A stretch of DNA of 39,264 nt from Peptococcaceae bacterium BRH_c8a (GTDB lineage Bacteria; Bacillota; Desulfotomaculia; Desulfotomaculales; Desulfallaceae): NCBI GenBank assembly GCA_000961575.1, contig LADP01000036.1, positions 88,283 to 127,546 on the forward strand. The letters are read 5' to 3'. Shown here one piece after another: positions 17,056 to 26,644 of the stretch. Numbering within the stretch: position 1 is the stretch's first letter; every line of letters starts with the position of its first letter. Position numbers and translations under genes: made by a program. Below the pieces are notes generated by a model, which was not told where the DNA came from, did not search any database, and worked only from the letters and a program-made list of their open reading frames with translations.

Positions 17056-18036
17056 ATGGAAATATTCTTTTGGCAAGCTCTACTTGGATACATTATTGAT
17101 CTTCTTGTCGGAGATCCGCCCCGGCTGCCGCACCCGGTGGTGTTAATCGGCAACAGCATAGCTCGACTGGAAAGTGTGGCCAGAAAAACCTTTAATTCGG
17201 ACGCAGCGCTAAAAATCGCCGGTGTAATACTGGCCGCTACTGTCACGGTGGGCAGTTTTGCGGTCACCGCCCTGCTGCTTTATGCTTTACGGGAGGTAAG
17301 TTATTTGCTGTTCCTGCTGGCAGGTGCCTGGTTGGTGTCTACAACCATTGCTACCAAGGGGCTAGCCACCGCGGCCCGGGACATCAAACAGTTGCTGGCC
17401 GAGGGTGATCTGCCGGGAGCACGCCGGCAGGTGGGCATGATCGTGGGTCGGGATACCGGTGACATGGATAGCGGAGATGTGGCCCGGGCCACCGTAGAGA
17501 CAGTGGCGGAAAATTTTGTCGATGCCGTGGCCGCCCCTCTTTTTTATGCCTGTCTGGGGGGCCCGGCATTGGCTATGGCCTACCGGGCGGTTAACACTTT
17601 GGATTCGATGCTGGGATATAAAAATGAAAAATACATGCACCTGGGCTGGGCTTCAGCCAGGCTGGACGACCTGGCCGGATACGTGCCGGCCCGCCTGGCG
17701 GGCGGCCTCCTTTTGTTCGCCGCCTGGCTTTCCAACCGGGACTGGAGACGTGCTTGGCGGGCCTGGCGCAGGGACGCTGCCGCCCACCCCAGCCCCAACA
17801 GCGGCATTCCGGAATCAGTGATGGCCGGTACGCTGGGCATCCAACTGGGCGGCCGAAACGTATACGGCGGGGTGGTTTCCCACCGCGCATTCATGGGTGA
17901 ACCCGGTGAAGAAATGCGGCCGGATCATATTAACCGGGCGATCGACATGCTTTACCTGGGAGCACTGGTTGCAGTGCTGGTGGTACCGGTTTTTTGGTTG
18001 GCAGTCTGGTGGGGTTGGACAGGCCTGGTGTCCTGA
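17056..18036 (+). CDS. cbiB: Adenosylcobinamide-phosphate synthase
   Basis: Membrane enzyme (CbiB/CobD family) that joins cobyric acid to aminopropanol phosphate to give cobinamide phosphate. It has 326 residues. The start YIIDLLVGDPPRLPHPVVLIG is the family signature; VETVAENFVDAVAAPLFY and HPSPNSGIPESVMAG are further conserved blocks, and several membrane helices are visible. It has no clear ribosome binding site and probably depends on coupling with cobQ, 5 bases upstream. Confidence 0.95.
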   Translation: MEIFFWQALLGYIIDLLVGDPPRLPHPVVLIGNSIARLESVARKTFNSDAALKIAGVILAATVTVGSFAVTALLLYALREVSYLLFLLAGAWLVSTTIATKGLATAARDIKQLLAEGDLPGARRQVGMIVGRDTGDMDSGDVARATVETVAENFVDAVAAPLFYACLGGPALAMAYRAVNTLDSMLGYKNEKYMHLGWASARLDDLAGYVPARLAGGLLLFAAWLSNRDWRRAWRAWRRDAAAHPSPNSGIPESVMAGTLGIQLGGRNVYGGVVSHRAFMGEPGEEMRPDHINRAIDMLYLGALVAVLVVPVFWLAVWWGWTGLVS

Positions 18037-18057
18037 TGCGGAAAGGAGTATTAGCCA

Positions 18058-19443
18058 GTGGGTAATTATCCACGCATACTTATTGCCGGCACCCATAGTG
18101 GAGCGGGCAAAACAACTATAGCTACCGCCGTGATGGCTATGCTGAGCGGCTCGGGTTTAAAAGTACAGCCCTATAAGGTAGGGCCGGATTATATTGACCC
18201 GGGTTTTCACCAGGTGGCCACCGGGCGGATCTCCAGGAACCTGGATACTTTTTTCCTTGGCGCAGCCGGGGTACAAGAAGTTTTTCAACGTGCTGCCGCC
18301 GACGCTGATATCAGTGTCATTGAGGGAGTAATGGGCCTTTACGATGGTATTGGCTCCGGGGGTGAGGGCAGTTCGGCCCGGGTGGCGGAATTACTGCAGT
18401 GCCCGGTATTATTAGTTATGGATGCCCGTTCCATAGCGGCCAGTGCTGCCGCGGTGGTATGGGGTTTCGCTAATTTGCCCGGGGGCGTGCCCCTGGCCGG
18501 CGTAATATTGAACCGGGTAGCCGGGCCGCGTCATCTGGCAGTGCTTAAAACTGCCATTGAGGGCCAAACAGGGGTGCCGGTAGTGGGTGGAATCCCCAGG
18601 GATTTAGACCTCCAGATGCCGGAAAGGCACCTGGGACTGGTGCCCAGTGAAGAAACCGGCACAGTGAAACAACTGGTACAAACACTTGCCCACCGGGTGA
18701 CCCCGCACCTGGCTATGGAAAGTATCATCGGATTAGCCAAAAATGTCCGGCACACCCCGGTCAAGCCCCAAATTTTTGCTGTGCAACCGAGCGAACGCGT
18801 GCGTCTGGGCATAGTCCGAGACAGGGCCTTTAATTTTTATTATCAGGACGGTTTGGACTTGCTTGAGGCTTTGGGGGCCCAGTTGGTTTACTGCAGTGCC
18901 CTTGATGACCAGGCGCTGCCGCCGGATCTGGATGGTTTATACATCGGCGGTGGTTTTCCGGAAATGTTCCTGGAGCAGCTCGGAGACAACCGTTCTTTTG
19001 TAGCTGACCTTAAGTATCATGTTGCTCGGGGTTTACCGGTTTTTGCTGAATGCGGGGGGTTAATGTATCTTTGCAACAGCATCATAGATTTTGCCGGACG
19101 GCAATGGCCAGGTGCGGGTATCCTCCCCGTTAGCTGCCGCATGGAAAAGAAAAGGGTGGCTCTGGGCTACGTAACGGCCACTTCATTACGTAATAACGTA
19201 CTGGTACCCGCAGGGACTAAACTGCGAGGACACGAGTTCCATTACTCCAGAATTAAAGGAACCGGGCTTACGCCGGCTTATAACCTGTGCAAGCCCGGCA
19301 GCAATGATGGACACCGGGACGGCCACGTAGCCGGCAACCTACTGGCCACCTATCTGCACATTCATTTCGCAGGCTCACCCGGGGCAGCCCGGGGGTTTTT
19401 AAAATCGTGTGCTTCGTATCGCCGCCGGAGGATGGAAAATTGA
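18058..19443 (+). CDS. cbiA: Cobyrinate a,c-diamide synthase
   Basis: Glutamine- and ATP-dependent amidation of cobyrinic acid at the a and c side chains. It has 461 residues. The N-terminal ATPase domain has GTHSGAGKTTIATAVMA near residue 9 and GPDYIDPGFH near 43. The C-terminal glutaminase domain has its cysteine in FAECGGLMYL near residue 330. The GTG start follows AAAGGAG. The last four bases overlap the cobS start (TTGA). In strict anaerobes this is the first step after ring synthesis; the ring genes themselves are not in this window. Confidence 0.94.
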   Translation: MGNYPRILIAGTHSGAGKTTIATAVMAMLSGSGLKVQPYKVGPDYIDPGFHQVATGRISRNLDTFFLGAAGVQEVFQRAAADADISVIEGVMGLYDGIGSGGEGSSARVAELLQCPVLLVMDARSIAASAAAVVWGFANLPGGVPLAGVILNRVAGPRHLAVLKTAIEGQTGVPVVGGIPRDLDLQMPERHLGLVPSEETGTVKQLVQTLAHRVTPHLAMESIIGLAKNVRHTPVKPQIFAVQPSERVRLGIVRDRAFNFYYQDGLDLLEALGAQLVYCSALDDQALPPDLDGLYIGGGFPEMFLEQLGDNRSFVADLKYHVARGLPVFAECGGLMYLCNSIIDFAGRQWPGAGILPVSCRMEKKRVALGYVTATSLRNNVLVPAGTKLRGHEFHYSRIKGTGLTPAYNLCKPGSNDGHRDGHVAGNLLATYLHIHFAGSPGAARGFLKSCASYRRRRMEN

Positions 19444-20213
19444 AAAGTTTTTTCTTTGCCCTTCAACACCTAACCAGAATAAGATTATATAAAGGTGCAT
19501 TTGACGACCGGGCCTTCGGCCGTTCACCGGTTTTTTTCCCCATCGTGGGTTTAATCCTGGGCCTGTTGCTATGGCTGGCCAAGGTGTTTTTCGGTTTTGT
19601 TTTCCCCGGCCCGCTGGTGGCCGCACTTTTAGTGGTTACTATGGCGGTGCTGACCGGGGGTATTCACCTGGACGGTTTCATGGATACCATGGATGGCGTT
19701 TTAAGCGGCCGATCCCGAGAAAAAAAATTGGAAATCATGCGGGACAGCAGGGTGGGAGCCTTTGGTGCGTTAAGCCTGGTCTGTCTGTTGCTGCTCAAGT
19801 TTACTGCCCTGATGACCATGCCTGGAGAGTATTTTGGGGTGGCCATAATCATGGCCACGGTTATAAGCCGGTGGGCGATGGTGTACGTAATCGCTCAATT
19901 TCCATATGCCCGGCGGGAGGGTCTGGGCGAACTGGTGGCCCAATACACGGGCAGCCGGGAACTGCTTATAGCAACTGCCTGTACCGTGGTCATTTGTGTG
20001 GCGGCTGCGGGTTTGGCTGGACTGGTATTGCTGCTTGGTGCTTGGTGCTGGGCGCACTTGTTCGGGCGCTGGATGACTGCCGGGTTGGGCGGTGTGACCG
20101 GTGATGTGTACGGGGCTACAGCCGAATTAACGGAACTTTGGATCTACCTGCTGGTGTTTCCCGTGTTCGGTCTGTTACCTGCTGTTTTGCGCCAGCCCGG
20201 ACTGTACTGGTAG
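19440..20213 (+). CDS. cobS: Adenosylcobinamide-GDP ribazoletransferase (cobalamin synthase)
   Basis: Membrane enzyme that joins adenosylcobinamide-GDP to alpha-ribazole (phosphate), completing the cobalamin skeleton. It has 257 residues and several membrane helices. The signature GGIHLDGFMDTMDGVLSGRSREKKLEIMRDSRVGAFG (shown by its opening GGIHLDG and by MRDSRVGAFG) is intact. The TTG at 19440 lies behind GGAGGATG and overlaps the cbiA stop, and gives the usual family start KSFFFALQHLTRI. An upstream GTG-frame start at 19407 is not needed. Confidence 0.94.
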   Translation: MKSFFFALQHLTRIRLYKGAFDDRAFGRSPVFFPIVGLILGLLLWLAKVFFGFVFPGPLVAALLVVTMAVLTGGIHLDGFMDTMDGVLSGRSREKKLEIMRDSRVGAFGALSLVCLLLLKFTALMTMPGEYFGVAIIMATVISRWAMVYVIAQFPYARREGLGELVAQYTGSRELLIATACTVVICVAAAGLAGLVLLLGAWCWAHLFGRWMTAGLGGVTGDVYGATAELTELWIYLLVFPVFGLLPAVLRQPGLYW

Positions 20214-20248
20214 CTTTCCCGACCGCTGTAAGGAGGTAGAAATTTTTT

Positions 20249-21355
20249 ATGATCCATACGGAATACCGACACGGGGGGGATATCTTCGGAGCGGCCCGGC
20301 ATATGGGTGGTTCGGTTGAAGATATTTTTGATTTCAGTGCCAACATTAATCCGCTGGGTCCTCCGCAGGTGGCGTTGGCTGCTATAAAGGATAACCTGGG
20401 TCTAATTCAACATTACCCCGACCCGCGCTGCAGCGAATTAAGGCGGGCACTGGCTCTTTACCTGGGCATACCGGAAGAAAACATGCTGCCCGGCAACGGC
20501 GCATCGGAATTAATTTACCTGTTGGCCAGGGTCATTGGCTGCCGGCAGGTGGTGGTGCCCCAACCCACTTTTATTGAGTATGCCGAGGCAGTCACTGCGG
20601 CCGGGGGCACGGTAACTGCAGTTCCCATGCGTGAGGATAACGGATTTGCGCTGCCGGTAGTGAACCTTAAACAGGAATTAAAAAAGGCTGACGCGATATT
20701 CATCTGCAACCCCAACAATCCCACCGGCAGAGTGGAAAAGAATGCCGTGCTCCGGTCAATTGTCGAAGAAGCCACCCGCGAAGGTAAAATAGTGGTGGTA
20801 GACGAAGCTTTTATGGATTTCGTGACGGATGCCGACCAGTGTTCGGTACTGCCGCTGTTGCAAAAAAATCCGGGTCTGGTGGTGCTGTATTCACTGACTA
20901 AATTCTTTGCCATTCCCGGTCTGCGGCTGGGCGTGCTAATTGGTTCGGTGCCTTTGATTAAGCAGCTGGAGGCTTTAAAAGACCCCTGGAGTGTTAATCT
21001 TCTGGCACAGGTGGCCGGAGCGGCTGCCCTGTCGGACAGGGAATACATGGCCCAAACCAGGCAGTTGGTGAAACGGGAACGGGAATTCCTGTACCGGGCG
21101 ATATCATTAATCCCCGGGCTATCGGCATTTAAAGCAGAAGCTAACTACCTGCTCGTTAAGATTAACCGGGAGCACATAAACTCAATCCAATTAGCAGCTC
21201 AAACCGCCCTCAGGGGAGTGCTGATCAGGGATTGCTCCACTTTCAGCGGTATGGGCGACCGGTTCATCAGAGTGGCGGTCAGGTCGCGCCGGGAGAACGT
21301 GGTGTTGCTTGAAGTCCTGCGAGGGGTAATGGAAGGGGTATCAAATGGGTTGTAG
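20249..21355 (+). CDS. cobD: Threonine-phosphate decarboxylase
   Basis: PLP enzyme that decarboxylates L-threonine O-3-phosphate to aminopropanol phosphate, the linker used by CbiB. It has 368 residues. The start YRHGGDIFGAARHMGG and DFSANINPLGPP distinguish CobD from histidinol-phosphate aminotransferase HisC. The PLP lysine is in YSLTKFFAIPGLRLG near residue 219. A strong AAGGAGGTA precedes the ATG. The end overlaps cobC by 11 bases. Confidence 0.92.
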   Translation: MIHTEYRHGGDIFGAARHMGGSVEDIFDFSANINPLGPPQVALAAIKDNLGLIQHYPDPRCSELRRALALYLGIPEENMLPGNGASELIYLLARVIGCRQVVVPQPTFIEYAEAVTAAGGTVTAVPMREDNGFALPVVNLKQELKKADAIFICNPNNPTGRVEKNAVLRSIVEEATREGKIVVVDEAFMDFVTDADQCSVLPLLQKNPGLVVLYSLTKFFAIPGLRLGVLIGSVPLIKQLEALKDPWSVNLLAQVAGAAALSDREYMAQTRQLVKREREFLYRAISLIPGLSAFKAEANYLLVKINREHINSIQLAAQTALRGVLIRDCSTFSGMGDRFIRVAVRSRRENVVLLEVLRGVMEGVSNGL

Positions 21356-21989
21356 GATCTATTTAATCAGGCACGGTGAAACGATTTGGAACAAGGACGC
21401 CAGGTTTCAGGGCCGGTCGGATATTCCGCTCAGCCCGCAGGGCATGGAGCAGGCCCGGGCGCTAGGTGAACGTCTAAAAGGGCATAAGTTTGCCGCATTT
21501 TTCTCCAGCGGTTTATCCCGGGCTAAGCTAACCGCCGAACTAGTAGCCGAACCGCATGGCCAGTCGGTTGAGGTTGCCAAAGGGCTGGAAGAGCTCAGTT
21601 TTGGTGATTGGGAAGGACTAACCATTAAAGAGATCCGGGAACGTTATAGCGAAGAATCTTCGGCCTGGTGGGCCAGGCCGCTTGATACAAGGATCCCGGG
21701 TGGTGAGACTCTCGCCGAACTGGCGGAGCGTTCCACTGCCGTTTTAAAGCAAATTGTAGACAAACATCCCGATCAGCATGTGGCTGTGGTTGCACACGGA
21801 GGTACCATCAGGAGTGTCGTGGGTACGGTGCTGGGTCTGGATTTAAATCATTACTGGCGTCTGCGCCAGGATAACGCCTCACTGACGATTATCGATTTTT
21901 ACGGTTGGGATAAGGCCATTCTGATGCTGTATAACGATATCAGTCACCTGGGAGCGGGTCTGGTACCTGGTACCCTGAGGAAAAACTAA
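21345..21989 (+). CDS. cobC: Alpha-ribazole phosphatase (histidine phosphatase family)
   Basis: Phosphoglycerate-mutase-like phosphatase, 214 residues. The catalytic motif YLIRHGETIWN is near residue 6 and the second histidine is in VVAHGGTIRSVVG near residue 150. The last position in a cobalamin operon argues for CobC, which removes the phosphate of alpha-ribazole phosphate or of cobalamin phosphate. By sequence alone it could be another broad phosphatase. A terminator follows. Confidence 0.85.
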   Translation: MGCRIYLIRHGETIWNKDARFQGRSDIPLSPQGMEQARALGERLKGHKFAAFFSSGLSRAKLTAELVAEPHGQSVEVAKGLEELSFGDWEGLTIKEIRERYSEESSAWWARPLDTRIPGGETLAELAERSTAVLKQIVDKHPDQHVAVVAHGGTIRSVVGTVLGLDLNHYWRLRQDNASLTIIDFYGWDKAILMLYNDISHLGAGLVPGTLRKN

Positions 21990-21993
21990 TCAA

Positions 21994-22021
21994 GGAGTCG
22001 GAAGTCAGGAGTCAGGAGTCA
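21994..22021 (+). repeat. Four tandem 7-bp repeats after cobC
   Basis: Units GGAGTCG, GAAGTCA, GGAGTCA, GGAGTCA lie 4 bases after the cobC stop. A low-complexity tract of unknown meaning. Confidence 0.7.
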
Positions 22022-22050
22022 GAATGAAAGAACCGTAACTAATTTTTTAA

Positions 22051-22083
22051 AATAACCGGTCTTTGGGCCGGTTTATTATTTTT
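22051..22083 (+). terminator. Terminator of the cobalamin operon
   Basis: AATAACCGG pairs with CCGGTTTATT (one bulged T) around a short loop, followed by a T-rich tail. Confidence 0.7.
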
Positions 22084-22137
22084 AATGGCGTACGGTAACG
22101 GAACTTATTTTATAATGTCTTTCTTGTAATTCACTTG

Positions 22138-22181
22138 CCTCCCGGCACATATATTGGGACAAGGTTATATTTGCCGGGAGG
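22138..22181 (+). promoter_or_regulatory. Hairpin that would sequester the ytrH ribosome binding site
   Basis: CCTCCCGGCA pairs perfectly over 10 bp with TGCCGGGAGG around a 24-base loop. The 3' arm contains GGGAGG, the only ribosome binding site for the ytrH ATG at 22192. It has no T-run, so it is not a terminator. It could hold ytrH translation down until the stem is opened. Confidence 0.6.
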
Positions 22182-22191
22182 TTATTAGCAA

Positions 22192-22518
22192 ATGGAAACT
22201 TTTAGCCATAAGACCGTATTGATTTTCTTTACATCTCTGGGTATGATGCTAGGTGCCTCAGTGGTGGGCTCTCTTGCCGCAGTGTTGGTGGGAGAGCCGC
22301 CGATAGGTACTTTGCTTAAATTGGCCCGGGAGATTAAGATATGGGCCATTGTAGCGGCGATAGGGGGCACTTTTTCCACTTTCGAAGTGTTGGAGACCGG
22401 CCTTTTCCAGGGTGAAGTGCGGGCAGTGGTAAAACAATTACTATATATAATCAGTGCCTTGGCCGGTGCGCAGTTTGGGCACTACCTTTTGCTTACTATA
22501 GCAGGTGAAACAAGATGA
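22192..22518 (+). CDS. ytrH: YtrH family sporulation protein
   Basis: Small membrane protein, 108 residues, with three hydrophobic segments (about 8-30, 45-62 and 80-102). The family is made in the mother cell under sigma-E in Bacillus and is needed for efficient sporulation. The motif LAREIKIWAIVAAIGGTFST is characteristic. It overlaps ytrI by an ATGA, the same pair as in Bacillus. I could not find a convincing sigma-E promoter in the 200 bases upstream, but a hairpin covers the ribosome binding site. Confidence 0.88.
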   Translation: METFSHKTVLIFFTSLGMMLGASVVGSLAAVLVGEPPIGTLLKLAREIKIWAIVAAIGGTFSTFEVLETGLFQGEVRAVVKQLLYIISALAGAQFGHYLLLTIAGETR

Positions 22519-22991
22519 AACGATTAATGCCCAAGGTGGCGATATTTATCTTGGGGATTATCGTCGGCGCTTCTTCCACTAGTGTTTTTTTAGGGGAAAC
22601 GGTGGACGCGCTATATATGGAAAATAGGTTATTAAAACAACAACTTGCAACAGTTGAAGATGATTTAAAACAGTTAGAGGAAAAAAAACAAACGCCAAAG
22701 AGAGTGGTAACCAAAATAAGTACGCGGGTAAATTTTGCTGCGGAATGTGATTTAACTGATTATGAAAAAAGCACTGCCGAACTGAAAGTAGATCAAAACG
22801 TACGGGAATGGTTGAAACTTATTTTAGGTCAGGACCTGGATACGGTTAATTACCAACTGGTACCCCGGATTATTGATAATAGGGAAATTGAAGTGGATGG
22901 TAAAAAAATAGGCCTTCAAGTCGAACTGGTGGTTATTTCTGAAAATCTGATGGTGTTTATTGAAGTGCTCCCGGTTAAGGAACAATTGTAA
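22515..22991 (+). CDS. ytrI: YtrI-like sporulation membrane protein
   Basis: Partner of YtrH, 158 residues. An N-terminal membrane helix (about 7-27) is followed by a short coiled coil (about 33-58) and a soluble C-terminal domain. The sequence is more diverged than YtrH; the call rests on layout, size and ATGA coupling to ytrH. No known catalytic residues. Confidence 0.75.
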   Translation: MKRLMPKVAIFILGIIVGASSTSVFLGETVDALYMENRLLKQQLATVEDDLKQLEEKKQTPKRVVTKISTRVNFAAECDLTDYEKSTAELKVDQNVREWLKLILGQDLDTVNYQLVPRIIDNREIEVDGKKIGLQVELVVISENLMVFIEVLPVKEQL

Positions 22992-23043
22992 ATAATGAAA
23001 GGCTGGTCCGGGCATTCTATTTTCAAAAAGGAGTGTCCGCCAA

Positions 23044-23268
23044 GTGGAAGAATTCATCCGTTCAAGAGTGCCCTGGAGTACCGAGCCTAGTTTGAAATTT
23101 AAGGCTTCCGAAGTTGGCATAGACCATGATGATTTAATTGAAGGGATTAAGGTCGGCAAATCAGATTTCGAAATGGCAGAAGAATTTGACGTAACCGAGA
23201 AACTAATTCAAAATCTGCGTGATCATTTCATGCGTCACGGGCTGGGTTCCATAATGGGACAGGACTGA
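23044..23268 (+). CDS. Small helix-turn-helix-like protein
   Basis: It has 74 residues with a GTG start behind AAAAAGGAG (about 11 bases). The second half (EMAEEFDVTEKLIQNLRDHF) looks like a helix-turn-helix of the kind that senses or binds DNA, but no family is recognised with certainty. It sits between ytrHI and guaB and may be a small regulator. Confidence 0.6.
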   Translation: MEEFIRSRVPWSTEPSLKFKASEVGIDHDDLIEGIKVGKSDFEMAEEFDVTEKLIQNLRDHFMRHGLGSIMGQD

Positions 23269-23330
23269 CAGACCTACAAGAAACAGGTTTTTTTGACAAA
23301 CAAATTATATCCCCTCGTCCCGGCCAGGTA

Positions 23331-23339
23331 TGCTATAAT
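23331..23339 (+). promoter_or_regulatory. Extended -10 promoter of guaB
   Basis: TG-C-TATAAT. The TTGACA at 23293-23298 lies 35 bases upstream and is too far away to be its -35. The start would be near 23346, leaving about a 40-base leader, too short for a purine riboswitch. Confidence 0.6.
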
Positions 23340-23380
23340 TAAAAAATATACTTTGCAAGGCATTAACATGAGGGGAGTGA

Positions 23381-24844
<1,464 letters not shown>

Positions 24845-24871
24845 AGCAATTAACAAATTAACAGTTAAGTT

Positions 24872-24905
24872 AGCCGGTCTCACAGCATATGAGGCCGGCT
24901 TTTTG
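24872..24905 (+). terminator. Rho-independent terminator after guaB
   Basis: Eleven-bp stem AGCCGGTCTCA/TGAGGCCGGCT with one G-T pair, 7-base loop, five T. Confidence 0.88.
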
Positions 24906-25119
24906 CATCTCCTCATGCCTATCCCTTTATAAAAAAAAGTAATGATCAGGCAAAATTTTATATTCAGTAATAGTTGATTTAAAAAAAATGTGTAATATAA
25001 AAAAATAAAGGAAAATTATTACAAATAAATATAAATATGGGAAGGAATTTAAGACCAAAATAATGAAGTATATATATTAGTTAAATATGGTATTTAATAT
25101 TTATTAGGTGGTGGCACGA

Positions 25120-26517
25120 GTGAGCGGCAAACTGAACTCTCTGACGGATGTTCTAAAAAAGACGTTGTTTTTCTTTGAGACGTTGTCGGTAGCAGAATTG
25201 ATTCCATATGTGCACCGACAAATGCTGGCGGATTACAGCCCGGAGCAGGTGCAGGAAAAGGTTCATCTTTGCCTGGTGCAGCACCAGTGTTTCACCAGCG
25301 AAGATCAGTATATCTGGACCTTAAACCTGGAGGGTCAAAGGGACAACGACAAACTCTACAATTTGCTTTTAAAAAAGCAAAAGCCTTTAAGCCTAAACGA
25401 AATGACCCAAAGCGGTACCGGTGGTAAGAAAAAGCGTAAACCGGTTTCCGAGACGGCGAGCCTAATCAGTGACGGAAGGTTCGTGCAACTGGCGAATGGA
25501 TATTGGGGCCTCACCGAGTGGGAAGTAGAAACGGGGCATTATTCGCTAAGGCATCTAATCGTAAAGGCTTTAAAGCTGCATCCCACCGGGCTGTCCCTGA
25601 CTCAGCTGGGTGATGTGGTGGGCAAATGGAGGGGCACAGAAACCGGTGAAATCAGAGGCGTGCTGGCCAAATTTCCATACTTCGAAGAAATTGGCAACGG
25701 CGTCTGGTGTTACAATGCCGAAACCAGGGTCATTCATGACCGGGTTTTGAAACGGTACCTGGAGGCGTTGAAGAGGCAGCGAGAGCGGTGGCACAGGGAT
25801 CAGGAACGTTGGAATCGCCGCGTGGGAGGAATGAAAAAACAACTGGACGAAGTGTCTGCGGCCCAGCGGGAAGCAGCCGCTGCGCTGGCTTTACGCAGAG
25901 AAGATGTAAACCGCTATGACCAGATAGTCACCCAAATGGCCGAAAAAGATTTACTATTGGCGCTGCGTAAAAAAGAAATTTACCGCTACAAAGAGCATTT
26001 ACAAAAGTTGGAGTCAAAAGCCAACGCTATTTTATACCAGTGCCGGCTATGGGTTAGAAGGGCCAGGGACGGTGAGCATGAAAAAAACAATATGCAGGAG
26101 GCATTGCAGAAAAACCAGCAAAGTTTGGAAACGCTGTTCAGCAAATTGCAGCAGTACAAGGAGCGGGACAGGGAAAATAAAACAAAGATTATGGAGATTA
26201 AGGAGCAGCATGCTGAGCGGGTAGCCGAGCTGCAAACTACTATTGTCAATCTGCGGCAAAAAATAGAAAGATTGCAGGATGTCAGAGAACAGGAAGAAAA
26301 AATATGGCGAGAGGAAATTAACACTTTAAGTACCGATTTAAAACATTCCATGTCGGAGACCGAAAGGCTTAACCGGGTGATGAGGCTGGCCCAGCAGGAA
26401 GTGGTGGAAATGAAAAACAGGCATAAGGCCATGGAAGTTCAATTGGCTCACCCGCTGGTGCGGTTTTTTGCCAAACTGGTAGCCAAGTTCAGGCGCAACC
26501 CCCACCAGGCGATATAA
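25120..26517 (+). CDS. Protein with winged-helix-like N-terminal repeats and a long coiled coil
   Basis: Not recognised as a named gene. It has 465 residues. The first 200 hold two helical modules: one near 8-75, and one near 95-200 whose RFVQLANGYWGLTEWE stretch resembles the HARE-HTH domain of the RNA polymerase delta subunit. From about 205 to 440 it is an almost unbroken charged coiled coil, ending in a basic tail (FFAKLVAKFRRNPHQ). The GTG at 25120 is 6 bases behind AGGTGGTG; a GTG at 25108 lies inside that site. It is a single-gene unit with a terminator behind it and an AT-rich 200-base stretch before it. A DNA-binding structural or segregation role is possible but unproven. Confidence 0.75.
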   Translation: MSGKLNSLTDVLKKTLFFFETLSVAELIPYVHRQMLADYSPEQVQEKVHLCLVQHQCFTSEDQYIWTLNLEGQRDNDKLYNLLLKKQKPLSLNEMTQSGTGGKKKRKPVSETASLISDGRFVQLANGYWGLTEWEVETGHYSLRHLIVKALKLHPTGLSLTQLGDVVGKWRGTETGEIRGVLAKFPYFEEIGNGVWCYNAETRVIHDRVLKRYLEALKRQRERWHRDQERWNRRVGGMKKQLDEVSAAQREAAAALALRREDVNRYDQIVTQMAEKDLLLALRKKEIYRYKEHLQKLESKANAILYQCRLWVRRARDGEHEKNNMQEALQKNQQSLETLFSKLQQYKERDRENKTKIMEIKEQHAERVAELQTTIVNLRQKIERLQDVREQEEKIWREEINTLSTDLKHSMSETERLNRVMRLAQQEVVEMKNRHKAMEVQLAHPLVRFFAKLVAKFRRNPHQAI

Positions 26518-26548
26518 GGGATACCGTGAGGTATCCCTTTAGTATTTT
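26518..26548 (+). terminator. Rho-independent terminator after the coiled-coil gene
   Basis: Perfect 8-bp stem GGGATACC/GGTATCCC with GTGA loop, followed by a T-rich but interrupted tail. It begins right after the stop. Confidence 0.7.
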
Positions 26549-26644
26549 GTCACATTATGATATATTGGATGATGACATGAAAAGCTCCTCTTTCAATTGA
26601 TTGGCAGTTTTATAAATCGCATGGAGCATAAAGAGGTGTGACAA

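Noticed and set aside
23269-23298. Terminator after the small helix-turn-helix gene and TTGACA as guaB -35
   Set aside because: The stem is only ACCT/AGGT, and the TTGACA is 35 bases from the TATAAT.
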